Positions 1 to 5,458 of a stretch of DNA of 5,458 nt are shown here, piece by piece. Source of the DNA: Acidobacteriota bacterium. GTDB taxonomy: Bacteria > Acidobacteriota > Polarisedimenticolia > Gp22-AA2. The stretch lies in NCBI GenBank assembly GCA_027297005.1, contig JAPUIN010000090.1, positions 1-5,458 on the forward strand. The letters are read 5' to 3'. Below the pieces are notes generated by a model, which had not been told where the DNA came from, ran no database searches, and was given only the letters and a program-made list of their open reading frames with translations. The stretch's first letter is position 1; every line of letters begins with the position of its first letter. Position numbers and translations under genes: made by a program.

Positions 1-1
1 T

Positions 2-40
2 TTTGATTCGCTGGGTGCCGATGAGAGGGCCACGTCGTGA
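2..40 (+). CDS. C-terminal end of an upstream gene (partial)
   Basis: Reading frame 2 is open from the left edge and gives a 12-residue tail, FDSLGADERATS, ending in TGA at 38-40. This stop overlaps the GTG start of the next gene by four bases (GTGA), a common arrangement for translationally coupled genes. The next gene's Shine-Dalgarno sequence lies inside this tail. The visible residues are too few to assign a family. Given the neighbours, a signalling protein such as a response regulator is possible, but that is inference only. Confidence rests on the overlap geometry, not on homology. Confidence 0.5.
   Translation, partial: FDSLGADERATS
23..29 (+). promoter_or_regulatory. Ribosome binding site that decides the GTG start of the EAL gene
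   Basis: GAGAGGG lies 7 nt upstream of the GTG at 37. An in-frame TGA at 22-24 rules out any start further upstream, so this site and the GTG fix the start of the EAL-domain gene. Confidence 0.6.
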
Positions 41-1395
41 CCGAGCCTCTGGCACGCCCATCCCTGCTCTCCATCCCCGGGGTCGGCGACCACGCCCGGC
101 GCCTGCGGGCCGGTTACTTGGAACTGCACGGCGTGCTGTACGATCGGATCACGGGTCTGTCGGTCTATCAGGCCCACCGCGACGAGCTGAAGCGCCGGGC
201 CTCCGGTCTGCGCCTCGGGATCCTGACGTTGGAATTCCCGAATTTCGGGACCCTTGAGGCGACCCACGGTTGGGAGGTCGGAGACCGCATCCTGGCCTCG
301 GTGGCCTCCCTTCTGGGGAGCCTCAAGGGGACGGAACTCCCGGACAGCGCCCTTATTGCGATCGAGGGAACTGGCGGCAGCGGCTTTCTCATTTTTTTCG
401 AGGAGGGGCGGGGGCCGGGTGGACCGACGCTCGCCGAGCTGGCTGAGATCGCTGAAAGGATCGGAGCGCGGATCCGCGAGCGGAAAGATCTCGCTTCATG
501 GTTGCGATCGGGCCTGCTTGATTTCAATCTCGGGCACGCCATCGTGTCGGGCAGCTCGATCGCTCGGTTCGAGAGACGGATCGCGCACGCGATCAGTGAG
601 GCCCGGGCGATGACATTTCGGGCGACCGACAGGCAGCAGCAGGAACGCGTGGCGGAGCTCCGGAGCATCCTGCGCGGGGGCACCCTGACGACCCACTACC
701 AGCCGATCGTCGATATGGAAATCGGAGCGATCATGGGGTATGAAGCCCTCACCCGCGGGCCGGCCAATACGCGGCTGGAGGTGCCGGAGGCGCTGTTTGC
801 GTGTTCCGACAGCGCGCAACTGTCGGGAGAGCTCGATGTGTTGTGCCGCACGCAGGCGGTGCGCAATGCGCGGGGCGTGGGATCGTCCGTCAAGCTTTTC
901 GTCAACGCACTGCCCGAGGCCCTCCGATCGCCGGGCTCCACATGTGACCGGCTTGAAGGGCTGCTGGCGGAGATCGACCTGGAGCCGCGTAACCTCGTCC
1001 TGGAGATCACTGAGCGCTGCGCGATCGACGATCTCGAGGAATTCTGCGGCGAGCTGTCCGCGATACGCAGGCAGGGCTTTCTCATCGCGATTGACGACGT
1101 CGGTACCGGCTATTCCTCGCTGCATAGCATCACGGAAATTCAACCCGAGTTTCTCAAGATTGATATCTCCCTGATCAAGAACGTCCATCAGAGCCTCATC
1201 AAGCAGCACCTCGTTCAGTCGTTAATGCAGGTCGGCGCGAGGATCGGAGCACAGGTGATCGCGGAGGGGATTGAATCGGAGGAGGAATGCCGCACGGTCT
1301 GCGCGCTCGGGGTGAGGTACGGACAAGGTTTCTATTTCGCCCATCCGGCTCCCCCATTCCCTGAGTTGAAGCACCGGGGACCGGGATTGGCGTGA
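37..1395 (+). CDS. Degenerate GGDEF-EAL protein, probable cyclic-di-GMP phosphodiesterase
   Basis: This 452-residue soluble protein has no signal peptide or membrane segment. Residues about 34-195 form a GGDEF-type domain: DRITGL at 36-41, then HGWEVGD at 77-83. The signature is GGSGF (113-117) instead of GGDEF, so the acidic metal-binding residues are lost, and no RxxD inhibitory site precedes it. It should not make c-di-GMP and may be regulatory. Residues about 205-440 are an EAL domain with the expected catalytic set: E236 in EALTR, N290, E326 in EITE, D353-D354 in DDVGTG, K374 in LKID, E410 in AEGIE and Q430 in GQGF. By family knowledge this predicts hydrolysis of c-di-GMP to pGpG in the cytoplasm. 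The start is GTG, coupled to the upstream gene by a GTGA overlap. The histidine kinase gene follows after 60 nt on the same strand, suggesting an operon. Whether the degenerate domain binds GTP cannot be seen. Confidence 0.93.
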   Translation: MTEPLARPSLLSIPGVGDHARRLRAGYLELHGVLYDRITGLSVYQAHRDELKRRASGLRLGILTLEFPNFGTLEATHGWEVGDRILASVASLLGSLKGTELPDSALIAIEGTGGSGFLIFFEEGRGPGGPTLAELAEIAERIGARIRERKDLASWLRSGLLDFNLGHAIVSGSSIARFERRIAHAISEARAMTFRATDRQQQERVAELRSILRGGTLTTHYQPIVDMEIGAIMGYEALTRGPANTRLEVPEALFACSDSAQLSGELDVLCRTQAVRNARGVGSSVKLFVNALPEALRSPGSTCDRLEGLLAEIDLEPRNLVLEITERCAIDDLEEFCGELSAIRRQGFLIAIDDVGTGYSSLHSITEIQPEFLKIDISLIKNVHQSLIKQHLVQSLMQVGARIGAQVIAEGIESEEECRTVCALGVRYGQGFYFAHPAPPFPELKHRGPGLA

Positions 1396-1414
1396 TCGGT
1401 CGCGCATCGACCAT

Positions 1415-1439
1415 GCCGGGGCCGATGCGTATCGCCGGC
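1415..1439 (+). promoter_or_regulatory. Small hairpin abutting the kinase ribosome binding site
   Basis: GCCGG (1415-1419) pairs with CCGGC (1435-1439), and CGAT (1423-1426) pairs with ATCG (1431-1434) around a GCGT loop, leaving a 3-nt bulge (GGC). The stem ends right next to the GGGGAG Shine-Dalgarno site, so it could affect ribosome access or mark a processing point. No T-run follows, so it is not a classical terminator. In GC-rich DNA such a stem can arise by chance. Confidence 0.25.
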
Positions 1440-1445
1440 GGGGAG
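1440..1445 (+). promoter_or_regulatory. Ribosome binding site of the histidine kinase gene
   Basis: GGGGAG sits 10 nt upstream of the ATG at 1456 and supports that start. No other convincing site lies in the 60-nt gap after the EAL gene. Confidence 0.55.
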
Positions 1446-1455
1446 CGGCGTCGAC

Positions 1456-3738
1456 ATGAGCGGTTCGAGTGATGCTGCACTGAACTTCGTCCCGGTCGCC
1501 TCGCTCGTGGCGGGCGCGGTGGCGGTCATCCTCTGCCTGCTCGCCATCGGTCTCCTCCGCCGCTCGCTGCGCCGCTTCACCACGCAGGTGCGGGAGCTCC
1601 GCCGCCATCCACGTGTCGGCAGTTTTTCCCCCGAGGCCGAGCCGGCCCTCGGCGAACTCGCCTCGGAACTCAACACCCTGCTGGAGTCCCTGCGGGAACA
1701 GATCACGCGGGCCACGAGCCGTAGTGAGGAGGTCCGTTCGCTGTCCGCCGGACCACCGGACCTCGCGTTGATCGGAATCGACGGCGATTGGCAGGTGATC
1801 ACCTTCAGCCGCGGTGCTGTCGCGCTGACCGGGTGGCAGGGGGACGAGATCCTGGATCGACATGTCGAAGCGCTTTTCGCTCCGGGAGAATGGGAGCGGA
1901 TCCTGCCGAAGCTCTCCCGACGCTCGGTCCGGGAGGCTGGGATCTCCGAATCGGTCCGCCTCGTGCGCCGCGATGGGCGCGAATTCCCTGCGCGCCTCTC
2001 GGCCGGCCCCAGTGGCGAGGACGGTTCCACCGTCGGGATTCTGCTCGCCGTGCGCGATGTGTCCGAGGAGGAGCAGCTCGATGGGAAGCTGCGGGAGTCC
2101 GAGGAGCGATACCGGCGCCTCGTTGAGGGGATGAGCGACGGGATGTTCATCGTCCAGGATGGGCTGCTGGTGTACAGCAATCCCGCGCTGGCACGGATGA
2201 TCGCGATAGAGCCGGAGGCGTTGCGCGATATGCCCTTCAAGGAAATCGTTGACACTCGCGACGTGCTGCGAGTGGCAGAACTCCTCCAGGAGGCGGAGGG
2301 GGGAGGCGCAGCCCGGGGAGAGATCGTCTGCTTCCTGGCCCGGCGAGCCGATCGCCCGATCGAAGCGCGTATCGCATGGGCCTGCGTCGATTTCCGTGGT
2401 CGGAGGGGGGTGATCGGCACGGTCGCCGATCTGACGGAGCGGGCGCGGCTGCAGCGCGCCGTTGTGGAGAGCGAGAATCGCTTGCGGGCAACGCTCGAAG
2501 CGACCGGGGACGGCATCCTCGTGCTCGGATGGCGGGCCGGTCACGCCGAAGTCGTGATCGCCAACCCTGCCTTCTGCCGGCTTTTCGGAGGTTCCCGAGG
2601 CGAGTGGGTGGGCGCATCGCGTGACGCCGCGGCGCGGGCTCTTGGAGAGCGGCTGGCCGATCCGGGGGTCGCGGAAGCTCTTCTCTCCGGTGGTCTTCAA
2701 GGGGAGGTGCGGCGCGATGGGGTCGAGATCAGAAAGCCTGCCGAGGGGTACGCTGATTTGATCGCCGGGCCGGTGCGACCGTCAGGCGATCCCGGTGTTG
2801 GGGTCATCCTCATGGCCCGTGAGGTCACCGATAGGCTTCAGGGGGAGCGCCGGGTCCGCGAAAGTCTGGAGGATCTGTCCAGGGCGAAGGCCGATCTCGA
2901 GGTGGCGTACGGTGACCTGGCCTCGACCCAGAAGACGCTGGCGCAGCGCAATGAGCAACTGGAGACGGTCAACGCTGAGCTCAAATCGCTGGACGAGATG
3001 AAATCGAATCTTCTCGCCAACGTTTCCCATGAGCTGCACACGCCGCTCGTCTCCATCAAGGGCTACACGGAGATGATCCTGAAGCGCAAGCTGGGTCCCC
3101 TGACTCCGGAACAGGAGCGGGGGCTGCTCGTTGCGCTCAAGAACATCGATCGATTGATCGAGATGATCGACAATCTGTTGAGCTTCTCACGCATGGAGAA
3201 TGGCGAGACACAGCTCTACCTGGAAAACGTCCCCCTGTGGCAGCTCATCGACGAGGCCATCGAGATGGTCGGTGATCGGATGAAGAGGAAGAACGTCACG
3301 CTCTCCACCCAGTACGAGACTAACGATCTCGTGGTCCGGGGAGATCGCTTGAAGGTGGTCCAGGTGCTGACGAACCTGCTGACGAACGCGGTGAAGTTCA
3401 ACCGTGATAAGGGGGAGATCCGGATCGCAGCGCGGCGGGGTCCGAAGGGGTTCATCGAGATCGACGTTGCCGATACCGGGGTCGGCATCACGACGGATGA
3501 ACAGAAGCGGATCTTCGAGCGCTTCTACCAGATCGACTCGAAGCCCAGCCGTCGCTATGAAGGGACCGGGATCGGGCTCTCGATCGTGAGCGACATCCTC
3601 CGTCTGCACGGCTGCTCCATTCGGGTGGCGAGCGACCCGGGGCAAGGATCGGTCTTCACGTTCACGCTCCCGCTCGCCCGCCTGGAGGCTCCCTCCCGTC
3701 CGCGCTCGGCGGCGGGTCGGCGGCAGACTTCCGGCTAG
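1456..3738 (+). CDS. Membrane-anchored sensor histidine kinase, HAMP-PAS-PAS-PAS-HisKA-HATPase
   Basis: This 760-residue kinase has one hydrophobic segment at about 11-34, with only about ten residues before it and an Arg-rich stretch after it, so almost the whole protein is cytoplasmic. Residues 35-85 resemble a HAMP linker (ALGELASELN at 64-73). Three PAS domains follow at about 97-205, 217-330 and 340-460. None shows the LOV cysteine motif, so the ligand is unknown. A coiled coil (about 460-515) leads into HisKA, with the phospho-acceptor H525 in SHELHTPL (His where Arg is usual). HATPase_c has N box N644, G1 DTGVGI (673-678), F box IFERF (686-690), and G2 GTGIGLS (703-709). A complete catalytic core is therefore present. 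There is no fused receiver domain, so phosphotransfer must go to a separate regulator. The gene lies 60 nt behind the EAL gene, which suggests shared control of a c-di-GMP output. Confidence 0.95.
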   Translation: MSGSSDAALNFVPVASLVAGAVAVILCLLAIGLLRRSLRRFTTQVRELRRHPRVGSFSPEAEPALGELASELNTLLESLREQITRATSRSEEVRSLSAGPPDLALIGIDGDWQVITFSRGAVALTGWQGDEILDRHVEALFAPGEWERILPKLSRRSVREAGISESVRLVRRDGREFPARLSAGPSGEDGSTVGILLAVRDVSEEEQLDGKLRESEERYRRLVEGMSDGMFIVQDGLLVYSNPALARMIAIEPEALRDMPFKEIVDTRDVLRVAELLQEAEGGGAARGEIVCFLARRADRPIEARIAWACVDFRGRRGVIGTVADLTERARLQRAVVESENRLRATLEATGDGILVLGWRAGHAEVVIANPAFCRLFGGSRGEWVGASRDAAARALGERLADPGVAEALLSGGLQGEVRRDGVEIRKPAEGYADLIAGPVRPSGDPGVGVILMAREVTDRLQGERRVRESLEDLSRAKADLEVAYGDLASTQKTLAQRNEQLETVNAELKSLDEMKSNLLANVSHELHTPLVSIKGYTEMILKRKLGPLTPEQERGLLVALKNIDRLIEMIDNLLSFSRMENGETQLYLENVPLWQLIDEAIEMVGDRMKRKNVTLSTQYETNDLVVRGDRLKVVQVLTNLLTNAVKFNRDKGEIRIAARRGPKGFIEIDVADTGVGITTDEQKRIFERFYQIDSKPSRRYEGTGIGLSIVSDILRLHGCSIRVASDPGQGSVFTFTLPLARLEAPSRPRSAAGRRQTSG

Positions 3739-3747
3739 CAGCCTGTC

Positions 3748-3770
3748 CGGGTATTGCGTCGGAATGCCTG
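3748..3770. terminator. Weak hairpin between convergent genes, possible bidirectional terminator
   Basis: Positions 3748-3755 pair with 3763-3770 as an 8-bp stem with two G-T wobbles around a 7-nt loop (GCGTCGG). It lies in the 41-nt gap between the stop of the kinase (+) and the stop of the methyltransferase (-), where a shared terminator would be expected. There is no clear T-run on either side, so intrinsic termination is doubtful. Confidence 0.3.
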
Positions 3771-3779
3771 CCTCGGTGT

Positions 3780-4616
3780 TCAGCTGCAATCCTCGTAGCC
3801 ACGCTGGCGCCCGGCCTCGGCCAGGAGGATCGCCGTCGCCGCGTGGACATTGAGTGAGGAGATGCCCGGGCGCATCGGAATGCGGATCCGCTGATCCGAT
3901 TCCCGCAGCAAGGGGGCCGGCAGGCCCCGACCCTCGCTCCCGACAAGGATGGCGACCCGGCGAACCAGATCGGCCCGATCGGGAGGGATCGTTCCTTCCG
4001 GATCGGACGCCGCGATCGCCAGTTGCGCGTGGCGCAGGGCTGCGAGGCAGTCGCGCGACGATGCGCACAGGATCGGGAGGCGGAAGTGAGCGCCCATTGC
4101 GGCGCGCACCACCCGGCTTCCGTACGGATCGGCACAACCCTCCAGGGTGACCAAGGCATCCGCCGAGAGTGCCAGTGTGGATCGAGCGATCGATCCCAGA
4201 TTCCCCGGATCCTGTACGCCGTGAGCCACCACCACGAGCGAGACGGCGGGAGCGGCGAGATCCTCGAGAGCGTACGCGCGGCGTCGAATCAGCAGTACGA
4301 TCCCCTGATCGGCCGATCCTGCGACGATCCGATCGAGGAGTCGTGGACGGGTCCGGATAAGGCGCCTCCCCGTGGCCTGCAGCCGGGACCAGATTCGCCG
4401 CCCCTCGGCGGTCCCGTCGAGCGCCGACGATACGAACGCCGTGTCGATCTCGGCCCGTGCGTCCAGTGCCTCCATCGCCAGGTGTCGTCCCCATGCGATG
4501 TACAGGCCCGACCGCCGCCGTTCCTTCGCATCCCCCTCAAGCGCACGGGCACGCTGGATTGCCGTGTTGCGTGCGCTTTCCACGAGGCGCGAGGAGTGTT
4601 TCATAATCGCCGTCAT
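3780..4616 (-). CDS. TrmH/SpoU-family RNA 2'-O-ribose methyltransferase
   Basis: This 278-residue protein should transfer a methyl group from S-adenosylmethionine to a ribose 2'-OH in rRNA or tRNA. The N-terminal part (about 5-115) has the small substrate-binding fold typical of the family (GLYIAWGRHLAMEAL, 37-51). The C-terminal SPOUT domain shows all three motifs: GNLGSIAR (138-145, with N139 and R145), LVGSEGRGL (224-232, with E228) and IPMRPGISSLNV (246-257). DPYGSRVVRAAMGAHFRLP (163-181) is also characteristic. The exact target nucleotide cannot be read from sequence. The start is uncertain. ATG at 4616 directly follows GGGAGGAGG, leaving 0-3 nt of spacing. A second in-frame ATG (codon 5, 4602-4604) is about 12 nt from AGGAGG and begins MKHSSRL. 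The gene is divergent from tsaC and convergent with the kinase. Confidence 0.92.
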   Translation of the reverse strand: MTAIMKHSSRLVESARNTAIQRARALEGDAKERRRSGLYIAWGRHLAMEALDARAEIDTAFVSSALDGTAEGRRIWSRLQATGRRLIRTRPRLLDRIVAGSADQGIVLLIRRRAYALEDLAAPAVSLVVVAHGVQDPGNLGSIARSTLALSADALVTLEGCADPYGSRVVRAAMGAHFRLPILCASSRDCLAALRHAQLAIAASDPEGTIPPDRADLVRRVAILVGSEGRGLPAPLLRESDQRIRIPMRPGISSLNVHAATAILLAEAGRQRGYEDCS

Positions 4617-4625
4617 CCTCCTCCC
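4617..4625 (-). promoter_or_regulatory. Strong Shine-Dalgarno abutting the annotated methyltransferase start
   Basis: On the minus strand GGGAGGAGG runs directly into ATG at 4616. The close contact makes the ATG at 4602-4604 a credible alternative start. Confidence 0.6.
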
Positions 4626-4628
4626 GGG

Positions 4629-4682
4629 ACCGATTCGGATCGATCTCCGAGAGAACTGATCTATAGTGGTGTCAGAATCGGT
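4629..4682. repeat. 8-bp inverted repeat flanking the divergent promoter region
   Basis: ACCGATTC at 4629-4636 and GAATCGGT at 4675-4682 are exact reverse complements 38 nt apart, on either side of the TATA element. The left arm overlaps a smaller dyad, TCGGA (4635-4639) / TCCGA (4646-4650). The pair could be operator half-sites for a regulator acting on both genes, or chance, since GATC/CGAT-type words are abundant throughout this window. Confidence 0.35.
4660..4667. promoter_or_regulatory. Candidate shared -10 element for divergent methyltransferase and tsaC genes
   Basis: The 8 nt TCTATAGT contain TATAGT on the plus strand (4662-4667) and TATAGA on the minus strand (4665-4660), each four or five matches to TATAAT. 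Initiation about 7 nt downstream would give leaders of about 25 nt to the tsaC ATG at 4700 and about 36 nt to the methyltransferase ATG. It is the most AT-rich spot in the 83-nt divergent gap. No good -35 hexamer is visible for either direction, so the call rests on the -10 and the geometry. Confidence 0.4.
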
Positions 4683-4699
4683 TGCACGAACCGGATCCC

Positions 4700-5344
4700 A
4701 TGAATCATGTCATAACGATCAATCCCGAGGCGCCCGATCGGCGCCTGCTGACCCGCGCCGCCAGGCTCCTGCGGCAGGGACGCTTAGTCGCGTATCCCAC
4801 CGAGACGTTTTACGCGATCGGGGCCGATCCGTTCAGCCCCGACGCGATCGATCGAATATTCGAAGCGAAGGGGCGGCCGGAGCGCATGGCCCTGCCCCTG
4901 ATCGCGGGGGACGAATCCTCCCTGAAGCGCTGCGTGAGAGAATTTCCTGACACCGCAGCCCGGCTCGCCGCGGCGTTCTGGCCCGGAGCCCTCACCCTGG
5001 TCTTCGCGGCCGCCGAAGCCATTCCCTCGCGCGTGCTGGGGGGCAGACGGACCGTTGGGGTGCGTCTCTCACCGAATTTGATCGCCAGCGGTCTCGCTCG
5101 TGCGGCGGGTGTACCGCTCGTATCGACGAGCGCAAACCTCTCTGGTCACCCGGCACCATCATCGGCCGCCGAGGTCGAGCACGCGATCGGAGGATCGGTC
5201 GATTTGATTCTCGACGGGGGAGTGACCCGCGGAGGCCAAGCCTCCACCATCCTCGATCTCACCACGGATCCGCCCTCTGTGATCCGGTCCGGCGCCGTGC
5301 CGATCCAGGAAGTGGAGAAGGTCCTGGGCCGTCGCCTGGCGTGA
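4700..5344 (+). CDS. tsaC: Threonylcarbamoyl-AMP synthase (TsaC/YrdC/Sua5 family)
   Basis: This 214-residue cytoplasmic enzyme forms L-threonylcarbamoyl-AMP from threonine, bicarbonate and ATP, the first step of t6A37 synthesis on ANN-decoding tRNAs. TsaD, TsaB and TsaE then complete it. YrdC-fold signatures run in order: AYPTETFYAIGAD (31-43), AKGRP (56-60), WPGALTLV (94-101), STSANLSG (142-149), DGG (172-174), STILDL (182-187) and IRSG (195-198). The conserved K-R-S-N set appears as K57, R59, S144 and N146. The length is that of the single-domain form, with no C-terminal Sua5 domain. I chose ATG at 4700 because the protein then begins right before the conserved fold. An in-frame TTG at 4682 would add six residues but lies close to the predicted transcription start. 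Neither start has a strong Shine-Dalgarno sequence. The gene is divergent from the methyltransferase, another RNA-modification gene. Confidence 0.93.
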   Translation: MNHVITINPEAPDRRLLTRAARLLRQGRLVAYPTETFYAIGADPFSPDAIDRIFEAKGRPERMALPLIAGDESSLKRCVREFPDTAARLAAAFWPGALTLVFAAAEAIPSRVLGGRRTVGVRLSPNLIASGLARAAGVPLVSTSANLSGHPAPSSAAEVEHAIGGSVDLILDGGVTRGGQASTILDLTTDPPSVIRSGAVPIQEVEKVLGRRLA

Positions 5345-5357
5345 GATGAGGCGTTCT

Positions 5358-5380
5358 GTTCGGCCTCCAGTGAGCCGAGC
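5358..5380 (+). terminator. Weak hairpin after tsaC, possible terminator
   Basis: GTTCGGC (5358-5364) pairs with GCCGAGC (5374-5380) with one wobble around a 9-nt loop, 14 nt after the tsaC stop. An alternative, mutually exclusive stem is TCCAG (5366-5370) with CTGGA (5380-5384). No T-run follows, so factor-independent termination is not well supported. The remaining bases to the window edge show no gene that I can support. Confidence 0.22.
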
Positions 5381-5458
5381 TGGACAGATCGCAGCGGATG
5401 GAAATCCCCCCCGGGTGTGAGCCGGAAGCCCTGTACCCGCTCGCTTCTGGCCACGGTG

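Noticed and set aside
1222..2700. Long open frame of 492 codons on the minus strand opposite the EAL and kinase genes
   Set aside because: It lies antisense to two genes with clear domains. Its translation is low-complexity, rich in Arg, Pro and Asp, and shows no recognisable motif. Such frames are common on the reverse of GC-rich coding DNA.
4010..4020. GCGATCGC octamer, the HIP1 word of cyanobacteria
   Set aside because: I found only one exact copy although GATC itself is very common, so this is not a HIP1-type signal and does not indicate a cyanobacterium.
3187..4494. Open frame of 435 codons on the minus strand spanning the kinase tail and the methyltransferase in another frame
   Set aside because: It overlaps the true methyltransferase frame on the same strand and runs antisense to the kinase ATPase domain. 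The product is Arg/Gly/Pro-rich without a domain pattern.
4023..4703. Open frame of 226 codons on the plus strand opposite the methyltransferase
   Set aside because: It is antisense to the SPOUT domain, whose motifs are clear on the other strand. The product has no family features.
5346..5420. A 24-codon ORF starting 2 nt after the tsaC stop
   Set aside because: It is very short, has no Shine-Dalgarno site of its own and has an Arg/Pro-rich product with no recognisable feature.
5146..5454. Minus-strand open frame covering the end of tsaC and the window edge
   Set aside because: It overlaps about 200 nt of a well-supported gene. All three minus frames happen to be open in the last 114 nt, so openness is weak evidence. 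The residues match nothing I recognise.
5398..5458. Possible start of a further plus-strand gene (ATG at 5398, open to the edge)
   Set aside because: Only 20 codons are visible and the nearest purine-rich site is weak and about 13 nt away. A competing GTG at 5417 is equally plausible, so no gene can be supported.

Overview
The window is GC-rich (roughly 63-65% by eye) and densely coding, as expected of a free-living, environmental Gram-negative-type bacterium with elaborate signalling. The sequence does not let me name a phylum. I see no tRNA, rRNA, CRISPR array, insertion sequence, phage gene or long repeat.

Left part (1-3738, + strand): a signalling gene cluster. The last 12 codons of an upstream gene end in a GTGA overlap with a c-di-GMP phosphodiesterase-type gene. 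That protein has a degenerate GGDEF domain (GGSGF in place of GGDEF) followed by an EAL domain in which every catalytic position I can place is kept. After a 60-nt gap containing a small hairpin and a Shine-Dalgarno site comes a large sensor histidine kinase. It has one membrane segment, a HAMP-like linker, three PAS domains, a coiled coil, HisKA and HATPase_c, and no receiver domain. Co-directionality and the overlap suggest one operon linking a phosphorelay input to c-di-GMP turnover. The response regulator is not in the window and could be the upstream gene.

Right part (3780-5344): two RNA-modification genes in divergent orientation. On the minus strand is a TrmH/SpoU-family rRNA or tRNA 2'-O-methyltransferase, convergent with the kinase. 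On the plus strand is a TsaC/YrdC/Sua5-family threonylcarbamoyl-AMP synthase, which carries out the first step of tRNA t6A37 formation. Their 83-nt shared upstream region holds a near-symmetric TATA element that could serve as a -10 box in both directions, flanked by an 8-bp inverted repeat. The last 114 nt hold a weak hairpin and no gene I can support.

No clearly novel system is visible. The points most worth checking are the strong excess of GATC tetranucleotides (about 99 by hand count, about 18 expected from base composition), the possible bidirectional promoter, the degenerate-GGDEF/EAL protein next to a multi-PAS kinase, and the ambiguous start of the methyltransferase.
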